A DNA stretch of 64,000 nt from Cryobacterium sp. CG_9.6. Lineage in GTDB: Bacteria; Actinomycetota; Actinomycetes; Actinomycetales; Microbacteriaceae. Shown here piece by piece: positions 9,924-18,546 of the stretch. The stretch is from NCBI RefSeq assembly GCF_029893365.1, contig NZ_JARXUZ010000001.1:1302001-1366000 (forward strand), written 5' to 3'. The notes under the pieces were generated by a model. That model was not told the origin of the DNA, ran no database searches, and saw nothing but the letters and a program-made list of their open reading frames with translations. The first letter of the stretch is position 1. Each line of letters starts with the position of its first letter. The position numbers were made by a program, and so were the translations under genes.

Positions 9924-9937
9924 CCTCCTAACCGTTA

Positions 9938-9983
9938 CACACGCACACGGACCTCGGCCTCGGCCGGGGTCCGTCTGCGTGTG
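9938..9983 (+). terminator. Strong hairpin after prfA, probable terminator
   Basis: A 16-bp stem (CACACGCACACGGACC at 9938-9953 against 9968-9983) with one mismatch and a GC-rich loop that itself contains CGGCC...GGCCG. It starts 14 nt after the prfA stop. No U-run follows. It sits at the left edge of the non-coding repeat block. Confidence 0.7.
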
Positions 9984-10025
9984 CCTGGCACCATTGTCTC
10001 CGGCAACCCGTCTTGGCGGGTTGTG

Positions 10026-10122
10026 GTCGCTAGTTCAGGAGATGTGCCGGCTGGGGCTGCTGCGACCCGCGGAAACACGGGGCCGAGCGGATGCCGGCGG
10101 CCGGATCTCCTGAAGTAGCGAC
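10026..10122. repeat. 97-bp palindromic element, copy 1
   Basis: Bounded by an 18-bp inverted repeat: GTCGCTAGTTCAGGAGAT at the left and ATCTCCTGAAGTAGCGAC at the right (one mismatch). The centre holds a second inverted repeat around CCGCGGAAACA. This is the most divergent of four copies. The start-to-start distance to copy 2 is 161 bp, unlike the 202 bp between the other copies. Confidence 0.9.
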
Positions 10123-10186
10123 AGAGCGCGCGCACCAGGACCGCGGGCCGGTGGTGAGGTGGCTCGGCGGGGTGTGGTGAGGTGTG

Positions 10187-10283
10187 GTCGCTAGTTCAGG
10201 AGATGTGCCGGCTGGGGCTGGTGTGACCCGCGGAAACATGCGGGGGAGCGGATGCCGGCGACCGGATCTCCTGAACTGGCGAC
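10187..10283. repeat. 97-bp palindromic element, copy 2
   Basis: Same length and termini as copy 1 (left GTCGCTAGTTCAGGAGAT, right ATCTCCTGAACTGGCGAC). The inner hairpin is CCCGC-GGAAACAT-GCGGG. It begins the regular 202-bp tandem array. Confidence 0.92.
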
Positions 10284-10388
10284 ACAGGTGCGGGTAGTCG
10301 GGCACGTGACGGGTGAGCCAGCGGGCATGTGCAGTTTTTGGCGGTCGGGTGACTGGGTGCTTGAGCGTGCGGGTTGCCCTGGTGTGTG

Positions 10389-10485
10389 GTTGCTAGTTCA
10401 GGAGATGGGCCGGCTGGGGCTGGTGTGACCCGCGGAAACATGCGGGAGAGCGGATGTCGGCAGCCGGATCTCCTGAACTGGCGAC
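10389..10485. repeat. 97-bp palindromic element, copy 3
   Basis: Left end GTTGCTAGTTCAGGAGAT, right end ATCTCCTGAACTGGCGAC, inner CCGCGGAAACATGCGGG. Same 97-bp length as the other copies, with scattered substitutions. Confidence 0.92.
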
Positions 10486-10590
10486 ACAGATGCGGGTACT
10501 CGGGCACGTGACGGGTGAGCCAGCGGGCATGTGCAGTCTTTGGCGGTCGGGTGACTGGGTGCCTGAGCGTGCGGGTTGCCCGGGTGTGTG

Positions 10591-10687
10591 GTCGTCAGTT
10601 CAGGAGATGTGCCGGCTGGGGCTGGTGTGACCCGCGGAAACACGCGGGGGAGCGGATGCCGGCGACCGGATCTCCTGAACTAGCGAC
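10591..10687. repeat. 97-bp palindromic element, copy 4
   Basis: Left end GTCGTCAGTTCAGGAGAT, right end ATCTCCTGAACTAGCGAC. The right end is followed by an extra ACACTAGCGACAGG, a partial repeat of the terminus, 22 bp before the cysE stop codon. Confidence 0.92.
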
Positions 10688-10708
10688 ACACTAGCGACAG
10701 GGCGCGGA

Positions 10709-11299
10709 CTAGACCGAGTAGTCCTCGGGCCAGGAGATGCCGCCTCGAGCAGACTCGGTGGTTGAGGACTTCACCGGTCGAACCTTGGCGGGAAGACCCA
10801 CGAGCAGGGAAAACGGCGGTGCGCTCTTCGTCACCACGGAGTTCGCACCGATGGTGCTGCCCTCGCCAACCGTAATATCGCCGAGCACCTGAGCCCCGGC
10901 ACCCACCGTGACACCGTTACCCAGTGTGGGATGCCTCTTGTCCCCGGGTGTGATGCCGTGTCGGCTCTTGCCGCCGAGCGTTACACCGTGATAAAGCATG
11001 ACGTCATCACCGAGAACGGCCGTCTCGCCGATGACGACACCCATGCCGTGATCGATGAACAGCCGGCGTCCAATGGTGGCCCCGGGATGAATCTCGATCC
11101 CGGTGAGAAAACGGGCAAATTGGGAGAGCAAACGTGCAGCGAGATAGCACCGCCCGATCCAGAGCCGGTGCGTGAGTCGATACGCCCAGACGGCGTGGAC
11201 GCCGCTGTAAGCCAGAAAAACCTCGGCGTTGCTTCGTGATGCGGGGTCGTGTCGGCGCGCGTTCGCGACATCTTCGCGAACACGCGCCAGTACCGACAT
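10709..11299 (-). CDS. cysE: Serine O-acetyltransferase
   Basis: Acetylates serine from acetyl-CoA to give O-acetylserine, the acceptor for cysteine synthase. The 196-residue protein has a short N-terminal helical region and a left-handed beta-helix with hexapeptide repeats. The catalytic [23 protein letters not shown] motif and the loop [16 protein letters not shown] are present. It is the short CysE form common in Actinobacteria. It starts 21 nt after cysK on the same strand, so cysK-cysE form an operon and the two enzymes may form the cysteine synthase complex. Confidence 0.94.
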   Translation of the reverse strand: MSVLARVREDVANARRHDPASRSNAEVFLAYSGVHAVWAYRLTHRLWIGRCYLAARLLSQFARFLTGIEIHPGATIGRRLFIDHGMGVVIGETAVLGDDVMLYHGVTLGGKSRHGITPGDKRHPTLGNGVTVGAGAQVLGDITVGEGSTIGANSVVTKSAPPFSLLVGLPAKVRPVKSSTTESARGGISWPEDYSV

Positions 11300-11320
11300 T
11301 CTCGGGATGCTCCGGCCGAA

Positions 11321-12259
11321 CTAGTCGAGCAGGTCTTCGTACAGCACGGTGGAGATGTAGCGCTCTCCGAAACCCGGAACAATGACGACGATGGTCTTGC
11401 CCGCGTTTTCGGCGAGCTTGGCCTGCTCGAGAGCCGCCCAGACGGCCGCTCCACCGGAGATGCCGCCGAGAATTCCTTCTTCGGTGCCGAGTGCCCGTGC
11501 CGTCGCCAGGGAATCGGCCAGGGTCACATCGGTGATCGTGTCGTAGATTTCGCGATCGAGAGTCTGCGGAACAAAGTTCGCGCCCAGGCCCTGAATCTTG
11601 TGCGGCCCAGGCTTGCCCCCGGTGAGGATGGGGGAGTCAACGGGCTCAACCCCGACAATCTTCACGGACGGCTTCTTTTCCTTGAGCAGCTGTCCCGTGC
11701 CACTAATCGTTCCACCGGTACCGATACCCGCAACGAGAATGTCTACGGCTCCATCGGTGTCTTCCCAGATCTCTACGCCGGTCGTGGCACGGTGAATGGC
11801 AGGGTTAGCCGGGTTGGCGAACTGGTTGGCCAGAATGGCACCCGGTGTGGACGCCACAATGGAGTTCGCGGTCTCCACAGCGCCGCGCATACCATCTGCG
11901 CCACTGGTCAGCACGATTTCGGCGCCGTAGGCGCGCATCATGACGCGACGCTCCTTGCTCATGGTCTCCGGCATGGCCAGGATGATCTTGTAGCCGCGGG
12001 CCGCGCCCACCATGGCCAGCGCGATACCCGTGTTACCGCTGGTGGCTTCAACGACCGTGCCACCGGGCAGCAGGGAACCATCTGCTTCGGCAGCGTCAAT
12101 AATGGCGACGCCGATGCGGTCCTTCACGCTGCTGGAGGGATTGTAGAACTCAAGCTTGAGCAGAACGGTGGCATCAAGGCCAGCCGTCAGACGGTTCAGC
12201 TTGACGAGGGGGGTACCACCGACGGCCTTCGTGATGTCGGAGAAGATTCTTTGGGTCAT
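11321..12259 (-). CDS. cysK: Cysteine synthase (O-acetylserine sulfhydrylase)
   Basis: PLP enzyme that makes cysteine from O-acetylserine and sulfide. The 312-residue protein has the PLP lysine in N-P-S-S-S-V-K-D-R-I-G (K46), the substrate loop T-S-G-N-T-G-I-A, the phosphate loop G-I-G-T-G-G-T-I-S-G-T-G and G-G-I-S-G-G-A-A near the C-terminus. It ends in Y-E-D-L-L-D rather than the usual terminal Ile, which in many bacteria is inserted into the CysK site from CysE. It is divergent from prmC; a possible -10 (TGATAT, minus strand, 12293-12298) lies about 35 nt upstream. Confidence 0.95.
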   Translation of the reverse strand: MTQRIFSDITKAVGGTPLVKLNRLTAGLDATVLLKLEFYNPSSSVKDRIGVAIIDAAEADGSLLPGGTVVEATSGNTGIALAMVGAARGYKIILAMPETMSKERRVMMRAYGAEIVLTSGADGMRGAVETANSIVASTPGAILANQFANPANPAIHRATTGVEIWEDTDGAVDILVAGIGTGGTISGTGQLLKEKKPSVKIVGVEPVDSPILTGGKPGPHKIQGLGANFVPQTLDREIYDTITDVTLADSLATARALGTEEGILGGISGGAAVWAALEQAKLAENAGKTIVVIVPGFGERYISTVLYEDLLD

Positions 12260-12343
12260 TCGGAGTCAACTTTCACTCGGGGGCACTGGCCAATATCAGC
12301 CTACGGCCCGTGGCGCGTTCAGGTGAGTGCGATAGATTCCACT

Positions 12344-13255
12344 GTGACCTTTCGCGTAATAGATACCAGCAACCCAGACCAGCCTTCTATTCCCGCGAGC
12401 GTCGATTCCCTGCGGGATCGGCTCATTGACCAGCTCTCTCTGGCGGGCATTTCCGACGCCGAGGTCGACGCGGACCTCCTGATCGGTCACGTGCTGGGAC
12501 AGAGCCGCGGGCAGGTGCAGGCCGCCAGCATCCTCCGCACGCCGCTGGCCGAGTCGGATTGCCTGGCCATCCTCAAGCTTGCCGACCGCCGCGCACTCCG
12601 GGAGCCGCTGCAACACATCACCGGTCGGGCCCCGTTCCGTGCCCTCAACCTGCTGGTCGGTCCGGGCGTTTTCGTGCCCCGCCCCGAGACGGAGCAGGTT
12701 GCCCAGTTCGCCATTGATGCCCTCCGCTCCATGCCCGATCCCGACCCCATCGCCATCGACCTCGGCACCGGAAGCGGCGCTATTGCACTTTCGATGGCCA
12801 CCGAGGTTCCGCATGCCCGCGTCTACGCGGTCGAAAACTCGCCAGAGGCGTTTGAGTGGACGAGCCGGAATTTCACCGAGGTGGGTGCGACCAACGCCAC
12901 GCTCGCATTCGGCGACTTAGCGGATGCCTTCACCGAGCTCAACGGCACGGTGGCCGTTGTGATCTCCAACCCGCCCTACATCCCAGCGGATGCGATTCCC
13001 CGCGACCCCGAGGTGCGCCTGTTCGATCCGGCCCACGCGCTCTTTGGCGGAGCCGACGGACTGGATGTGGTGCGTCAGGTGTCGCAGACGGCCCTCCGTC
13101 TCTTGCGTGCCGGCGGCGTTCTCGTGATCGAGCATGGCGAACTGCAGGGCGCGGACATCCGCCGCATCCTCACCGATGATGGCTGGCGCGCAGCGGCAAC
13201 GCACCGCGACTACACAACACGGGACCGCGCCACCACCGCCATTCGCAACGCCTAA
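12344..13255 (+). CDS. prmC: Release factor glutamine methyltransferase
   Basis: Methylates the glutamine of the GGQ motif in release factors using S-adenosylmethionine. GTG 12344 gives 303 residues. The N-terminal helical domain (D-R-L-I-D-Q-L-S-L-A-G-I) and the Rossmann SAM loop D-L-G-T-G-S-G-A-I-A are present. The substrate motif is S-N-P-P-Y-I-P. The frame stays open upstream into the antisense of cysE-cysK, but that extension is not plausible. No Shine-Dalgarno lies before GTG 12344 and TAGATT sits at 12333-12338, so leaderless translation is possible. GTG 12323 is an alternative start. Confidence 0.92.
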   Translation: MTFRVIDTSNPDQPSIPASVDSLRDRLIDQLSLAGISDAEVDADLLIGHVLGQSRGQVQAASILRTPLAESDCLAILKLADRRALREPLQHITGRAPFRALNLLVGPGVFVPRPETEQVAQFAIDALRSMPDPDPIAIDLGTGSGAIALSMATEVPHARVYAVENSPEAFEWTSRNFTEVGATNATLAFGDLADAFTELNGTVAVVISNPPYIPADAIPRDPEVRLFDPAHALFGGADGLDVVRQVSQTALRLLRAGGVLVIEHGELQGADIRRILTDDGWRAAATHRDYTTRDRATTAIRNA

Positions 13256-13305
13256 CGCGCGTCTTTTGCCGGAGCGTCAGGCTACCTCCGCTACAATTAT
13301 TCGAA

Positions 13306-14091
13306 ATGACACGCATCTATAATTGCTCGGTCGAGGCTGATTACGCCGCCGGCATGAGAATGGCCCTCTCGGCGATCGGCCGCAGCGCCCTCGTCGTCAT
13401 CCCCACCGACACTGTTTACGGTATCGCAGCAGATGCGTTCAGCCCCGGTGCCGTGCAGAAGCTTCTCGATGCCAAGGGGCGCGGACGTACCTCCCCGCCG
13501 CCCGTACTCATCCCGTCGGTCACCACAATGGATGCCCTCGCCATCGACATTCCGCAGCCGGTCCGTGACCTTGTGGCCGAGTTCTGGCCCGGCGGTCTCA
13601 CGGTTATCCTCAACGCCCAGCCATCACTGGTGTGGGATCTTGGTGAAACCCAAGGCACCGTGGCACTGCGCATGCCGAGCAACGCCGTGGCCCTCGATGT
13701 GTTGAAACAGACCGGTCCGCTGGCCGTATCGTCGGCTAATCTCAGCGGCCAGCCGGCAGCCATGGACGCCGCCGGGGCCGAGGAGGCTCTGGGCGACCGG
13801 GTAGCGGTATACCTCGATGGGGGAGTGGCCGGAGCGGAATACGGCACGGATGCCGAGGCATCCGTGGGTCTGGCCTCCACGATTATTGACGCCACGGGTT
13901 TTGCGGCCAACGGTGGAAAGCTCGTGATCGTGCGACGCGGAGTCGTGAGCCGTGAGCAGATCGAAGCCGTTATCGGTGACGCACTCGAGCCCGAGGCCGC
14001 GCCTGTTCCCGAAGCTGCACCTGTTCCCGAGGCCGCGCCGGTGTCCGACGTGATGCCGGAACCACCCGCCGAACCCACGAGCCGCGACTGA
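13306..14091 (+). CDS. L-threonylcarbamoyladenylate synthase (Sua5/YrdC family)
   Basis: Makes threonylcarbamoyl-AMP from threonine, bicarbonate and ATP for the t6A modification of tRNAs reading ANN codons. The YrdC fold is shown by V-I-P-T-D-T-V-Y-G-I-A-A-D-A, the basic loop K-G-R-G-R, F-W-P-G-G-L-T and the S-S-A-N-L-S-G motif. Residues 1-210 cover the catalytic domain. The 261-residue protein ends in a Pro/Ala/Glu tail with an E-A-A-P-V-P repeat instead of a full Sua5 C-terminal domain. It lies 50 nt after prmC and 3 nt before wecA. Confidence 0.93.
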   Translation: MTRIYNCSVEADYAAGMRMALSAIGRSALVVIPTDTVYGIAADAFSPGAVQKLLDAKGRGRTSPPPVLIPSVTTMDALAIDIPQPVRDLVAEFWPGGLTVILNAQPSLVWDLGETQGTVALRMPSNAVALDVLKQTGPLAVSSANLSGQPAAMDAAGAEEALGDRVAVYLDGGVAGAEYGTDAEASVGLASTIIDATGFAANGGKLVIVRRGVVSREQIEAVIGDALEPEAAPVPEAAPVPEAAPVSDVMPEPPAEPTSRD

Positions 14092-14094
14092 CCC

Positions 14095-15330
14095 ATGACT
14101 CTCTTTCTTCTGCTCGCCCTGGTGTCGGCGCTCGTGACCTTCGGGTTATCGATCGTGGTCTACAAGGTGAGCCATCGGTATCAGCTTTACCCCAAGATCC
14201 GGGATCGAGATGTGCACACCCGCCCCACCCCGCGACTCGGCGGGATTGCCATGTTCTTCGGCATTCTCGTGGCCTTCGGCGTGGCGTATCTGGCGTCGTC
14301 ACAGTTTGCGCCGTTACAACTCGTGTTCGCCGACCCGCAGCAGATTCTGGCCATTCTGGGCGCCGCCCTGCTGATTGTGCTCGTGGGTGTCGCCGACGAC
14401 GTGTGGGACCTGGACTGGATGACCAAGCTCGCCGGTCAGTTCATCGCAGCCGGCCTCGTAGCCTGGCAGGGCGTGCAGATCTACTCGCTCCCCATCGGTG
14501 GCCTCACGGTGGGGTCCGGCTGGATGTCGATTGTGTTCACCGTTGTCGCCATCGTGGTGGTCATGAACATGATCAATTTCATCGATGGACTGGACGGCCT
14601 CGTCACCGGCGTCGCACTCATCGCCAACGGAGTGTTCTTCGTGTACAGCTACCTGTTGGTGCGGGACACGTCTCCCACCAACTACTTCAACCTCGCCTCT
14701 CTGATCGCCGCCATCCTCGTGGGGGCGTGCGTGGGCTTCTTGCCGCTCAACTGGCACCCCGCGAAGATGTTCATGGGGGATGCCGGCGCTCTCCTGGTGG
14801 GACTGCTCATGGCCACCTCGGCCATTGCCATCACCGGCCAGGTAGACCCCACCGCGGTCAACCGGTCGCAGCTGTTCCCCGCGTTCATTCCAATTCTGCT
14901 CCCCGTCGCGATTCTCATCATCCCGCTGCTCGACTTCGGGCTAGCGGTGTTCCGTCGCGTGCGGGCGGGTAAGTCACCGTTCAGTGCCGACCGGAAACAC
15001 CTCCACCACCGGCTGCTGGACATGGGGCACTCCCATCTCCATGCCGTGCTCATCTTCTACGGGTGGACTGCCGCCGCATCCGTCGGGTGCCTCCTGTATT
15101 TCGTACTGCCCGTGTACCTCGGTCTTCCCACCTGGTACGCCACGATCTTCCTCGTCGTGGCGCTCGTGACCTGTACCCTCGTGACCCTTGCCCCGCTGAG
15201 TCGACGCAAGGCCGACGAGAGGACCAGCCAGCTGTCGCCGAGCGATTCCCCGCATACCGAAGAAACCGCCCAACTCGACCCTCTTGATGAGGCCGCGCAG
15301 GCTGTTCAGCCTGCCGAGGAGACCGCATGA
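14095..15330 (+). CDS. wecA: Undecaprenyl/decaprenyl-phosphate GlcNAc-1-phosphate transferase (WecA/MraY family)
   Basis: Polytopic membrane enzyme that transfers a sugar-1-phosphate from a UDP-sugar to the lipid carrier, starting envelope glycan synthesis. The 411-residue protein has about 11 hydrophobic segments and the family motifs V-A-D-D-V-W-D-L-D, M-I-N-F-I-D-G-L-D-G-L, F-M-G-D-A-G-A and the histidine loop D-R-K-H-L-H-H-R-L. The last 45 residues are a charged cytoplasmic tail. It overlaps the next gene by 4 nt. A wecA (rfe) homologue just upstream of the ATP synthase operon is the usual actinobacterial order. The exact sugar cannot be read from sequence. Confidence 0.9.
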   Translation: MTLFLLLALVSALVTFGLSIVVYKVSHRYQLYPKIRDRDVHTRPTPRLGGIAMFFGILVAFGVAYLASSQFAPLQLVFADPQQILAILGAALLIVLVGVADDVWDLDWMTKLAGQFIAAGLVAWQGVQIYSLPIGGLTVGSGWMSIVFTVVAIVVVMNMINFIDGLDGLVTGVALIANGVFFVYSYLLVRDTSPTNYFNLASLIAAILVGACVGFLPLNWHPAKMFMGDAGALLVGLLMATSAIAITGQVDPTAVNRSQLFPAFIPILLPVAILIIPLLDFGLAVFRRVRAGKSPFSADRKHLHHRLLDMGHSHLHAVLIFYGWTAAASVGCLLYFVLPVYLGLPTWYATIFLVVALVTCTLVTLAPLSRRKADERTSQLSPSDSPHTEETAQLDPLDEAAQAVQPAEETA

Positions 15331-15809
15331 CACGCCCCACCCTGCCCCAGGCCGCCCCGACCCAGCCCACGTCCATCCCGATCCTGCGGCGCATTCTCGT
15401 TTATGGCGGATTCCTGGCACTGGGCATTGCCGTGATCGGCGCCGTTCTGGGCGGCATCTTTCAGGGTTCCGTGGGCGTTGTCAGTGCCCTGATCGGGACC
15501 GCCATGGCCGTGGTGTTCATGGGCATCACGGCGGTGAGCATTCTGCTCGCGAACCGCTTCGCCGGGCGGGAGTCGGCAATCGGTGCTTTCTTTGGAATAG
15601 TCATGGGCGGCTGGCTGCTCAAATTTGTGGTTTTCCTGGTGCTCATGGTGCTCCTCCGCGACCAGCCGTGGATCTCACCCATCGTCCTCTTCCTCAGCAT
15701 CATCGCCGGAGTGATCGGATCACTCGTGGTTGATGCCGTGGTCGTGATGAAGAGCCGGATGAGCTACGTCAGTGATGTCACGCTGCCGCCAGCGCCCACC
15801 GACGGCTGA
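15327..15809 (+). CDS. Small membrane protein at the AtpI position
   Basis: A 160-residue protein with four predicted transmembrane segments (about residues 25-50, 52-75, 85-108 and 112-135). It lies between wecA and atpB, where Actinobacteria encode an AtpI-like protein (the Rv1303 position). AtpI proteins are proposed to help assemble the c-ring. I see no strong sequence motif beyond hydrophobicity, so the assignment rests on position and topology. ATGA overlap with wecA. Confidence 0.65.
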   Translation: MTRPTLPQAAPTQPTSIPILRRILVYGGFLALGIAVIGAVLGGIFQGSVGVVSALIGTAMAVVFMGITAVSILLANRFAGRESAIGAFFGIVMGGWLLKFVVFLVLMVLLRDQPWISPIVLFLSIIAGVIGSLVVDAVVVMKSRMSYVSDVTLPPAPTDG

Positions 15810-15821
15810 CACTAAGGGTCA

Positions 15822-15875
15822 CACCGAGTGTCGATTCGGTCTAGGGCCGTATTTCCGGTACAGTACATGTGATCC
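15822..15875 (+). promoter_or_regulatory. Possible ATP synthase operon promoter
   Basis: TACAGT (in TTTCCGGTACAGTACATG) is a good -10 match in the 159-bp gap between the AtpI-like gene and atpB. TCGGTC, 17 bp upstream, is a weak -35. Supported by position only. Confidence 0.35.
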
Positions 15876-15968
15876 CCCCTGGTTTGCAGCTCTTCTACAG
15901 CGTCGTAAACCTGTCCCACATTCGTCGATGCGCGAGCAGAGCTCACCGCCCCGAAACAGGAGAAAGCG

Positions 15969-17064
<1,096 letters not shown>

Positions 17065-17094
17065 TCCCTCTTTACTACTCAGTTAGGAGGCATG

Positions 17095-17661
17095 ATGCTT
17101 CACGCAGTAATTGCAGCCGCCGCCGCCGCGGGTGAGGAAGCGCCGAACCCGCTCATCCCGGCTGTATACGACATCATTTGGTCGGCTGTCTGCTTTGTCG
17201 TGATTTTGTTCTTCTTCTGGAAGCTTGTTCTTCCGAAGATGCAGACGCTTCTTGACAATCGTGCAGAGGCCATCGAAGGCAACATCGCCAAGGCTGACGA
17301 CGCCCAGCGCAAGGCCGAAGCTGCTCTCGAGCAGTACACGGCTCAACTCGCTGACGCGCGTGCCGAGGCAGGACAGATTCGTGACCAGGCCCGTACCGAT
17401 GGCCAGCGCATTGTTGCTGAGCACAAGGAGCAGGCCGTGTCCGAGGCAGCTCGCGTCACCGCCAGCGCCAAAGCTCAGATCGACGCCGAGCGTCAGGCAG
17501 CCGTTGTGTCACTTCGTAGTGAAGTGGGCACGCTGGCGATCGACCTGGCATCCGGTGTTATTGGCGAGAGCCTGACCGACGACGCCAAGGCGAGCGCCAT
17601 CGTCGACCGCTTCCTGGCTGAACTCGAAGCCGCGGAGAACGAGTCGGCAGGGAAGAAGTAG
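17095..17661 (+). CDS. atpF: ATP synthase F0 subunit b
   Basis: Peripheral stalk subunit: one N-terminal membrane helix (residues about 27-48, I-I-W-S-A-V-C-F-V-V-I-L-F-F-F-W) then a long charged coiled coil rich in Ala, Glu, Gln and Arg. Two ATGs are adjacent (17092 and 17095). AGGAGG at 17085-17090 is only 1 nt from the first but 4 nt from the second, so I prefer 17095 (188 residues). It is a separate gene, not the b-delta fusion seen next to atpF in mycobacteria. Confidence 0.94.
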   Translation: MLHAVIAAAAAAGEEAPNPLIPAVYDIIWSAVCFVVILFFFWKLVLPKMQTLLDNRAEAIEGNIAKADDAQRKAEAALEQYTAQLADARAEAGQIRDQARTDGQRIVAEHKEQAVSEAARVTASAKAQIDAERQAAVVSLRSEVGTLAIDLASGVIGESLTDDAKASAIVDRFLAELEAAENESAGKK

Positions 17662-17664
17662 TCA

Positions 17665-18462
17665 ATGGGAAGCGCCACCAGAGAAGCACTGGCATCATCG
17701 AGATCGGCTTTGTCCGGCTCGGGAGCAACGATTGATCTGGCGACGGGTGAGAGCCTGTTCAGTGCCGGTCGTGTCGTCGGTGCCTCGTCGCAACTGCTGT
17801 CCGCTCTAGCTGACCCCGCGGCATCCGCTGCGGCAAAGGTCACGTTGGTCACAGCGGTCTTCGGCAACACCGTGACACCCCAGGCTCTCGAACTTCTGGG
17901 TTCCGTTGTGGCCGAACGTTGGTCCAACCACGGAGATCTGCTCGCGGGCATCGAAGATCTGGGTCTGCGAGCCACTGCGCTCTCCGCCCCGGTCGAGGTG
18001 TCTATTGGAGCGGAACTCTTCTCCTTCGGGACCGCGGTGTCCTCGGACGCCGAGCTTGAACTGGCTCTGGCCAGCAAGCTGGGTCGCCCCTCCGCGAAAG
18101 CGGGACTGGTGGAGAAACTTCTGGCCGACAAGGTGTCTGGTCAGACTCTTGCCATTGTGCGGCACCTCGTTCAGCAGCCTCGCGGTCGCCGAATCGGCGA
18201 GCTGCTTCGGCATGCAGCCGCGGTTGTCGCGGATCAGGCGGGAACGTCGATCGCCACCATCACGTCTGCCGGAGCCCTGGCTCCGGCACAACTCGACCGA
18301 CTCACCACGAGCCTGTCCGAGCGGTACGGACGCAAGCTCAGCATCAACCTGGTCATTGACCCGGCGGTTCTTGGCGGCGTGCGCATTCAGATCGGTGATG
18401 ACGTCATTGACGGCAGCATCGCAACCCGCCTCGCAGACCTGAGACTTCAGCTCGCTCGCTAA
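17665..18462 (+). CDS. atpH: ATP synthase F1 subunit delta
   Basis: Connects the top of F1 to the b stalk. The 265-residue protein has the all-helical N-terminal region of the OSCP/delta family and the conserved C-terminal segment (V-D-P-A-V-L-G-G-V-R-I-Q-I-G-D-D-V-I-D-G-S), here I-D-P-A-V-L-G-G. It is longer than E. coli delta (about 177), as is usual in Actinobacteria, where extra N-terminal helices are present. It starts 3 nt after atpF. Confidence 0.93.
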   Translation: MGSATREALASSRSALSGSGATIDLATGESLFSAGRVVGASSQLLSALADPAASAAAKVTLVTAVFGNTVTPQALELLGSVVAERWSNHGDLLAGIEDLGLRATALSAPVEVSIGAELFSFGTAVSSDAELELALASKLGRPSAKAGLVEKLLADKVSGQTLAIVRHLVQQPRGRRIGELLRHAAAVVADQAGTSIATITSAGALAPAQLDRLTTSLSERYGRKLSINLVIDPAVLGGVRIQIGDDVIDGSIATRLADLRLQLAR

Positions 18463-18546
18463 CACGAGCAGCGCACTACAAACCTCGAGACGGCAGCGTT
18501 TCACAACAGCAAACACCTGTACAACCCGTACAGAAAAGGGAAGATG

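Larger units (their letters stand above)
10187..10687. repeat. Tandem array, 202-bp period (97-bp element plus 105-bp spacer)
   Basis: Copies 2, 3 and 4 start at 10187, 10389 and 10591, exactly 202 bp apart. The two complete spacers (10284-10388 and 10486-10590) are nearly identical, sharing TCGGGCACGTGACGGGTGAG and CATGTGCAGT. The array therefore arose by duplication of the whole unit. The block 9924-10708 between the convergent prfA and cysE genes holds no credible gene; the reading frames found there merely translate the repeats. Confidence 0.9.

Noticed and set aside
9935..10643. Several minus-strand frames of 66-103 codons with similar Pro/Arg-rich products
   Set aside because: They only translate the 97-bp palindromic repeats and spacer; the similarity comes from the DNA repeats, and no start signals are present.
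10026..10687. Integron attC sites or a CRISPR array
   Set aside because: The termini do not match the GTTRRRY core of attC and there are no cassettes or integrase. CRISPR repeats are shorter and spacers differ, while here the spacers are copies of each other.
11249..12343. N-terminal extension of prmC over cysE-cysK
   Set aside because: The frame is open but antisense to two certain genes, and PrmC homology begins only after 12344.
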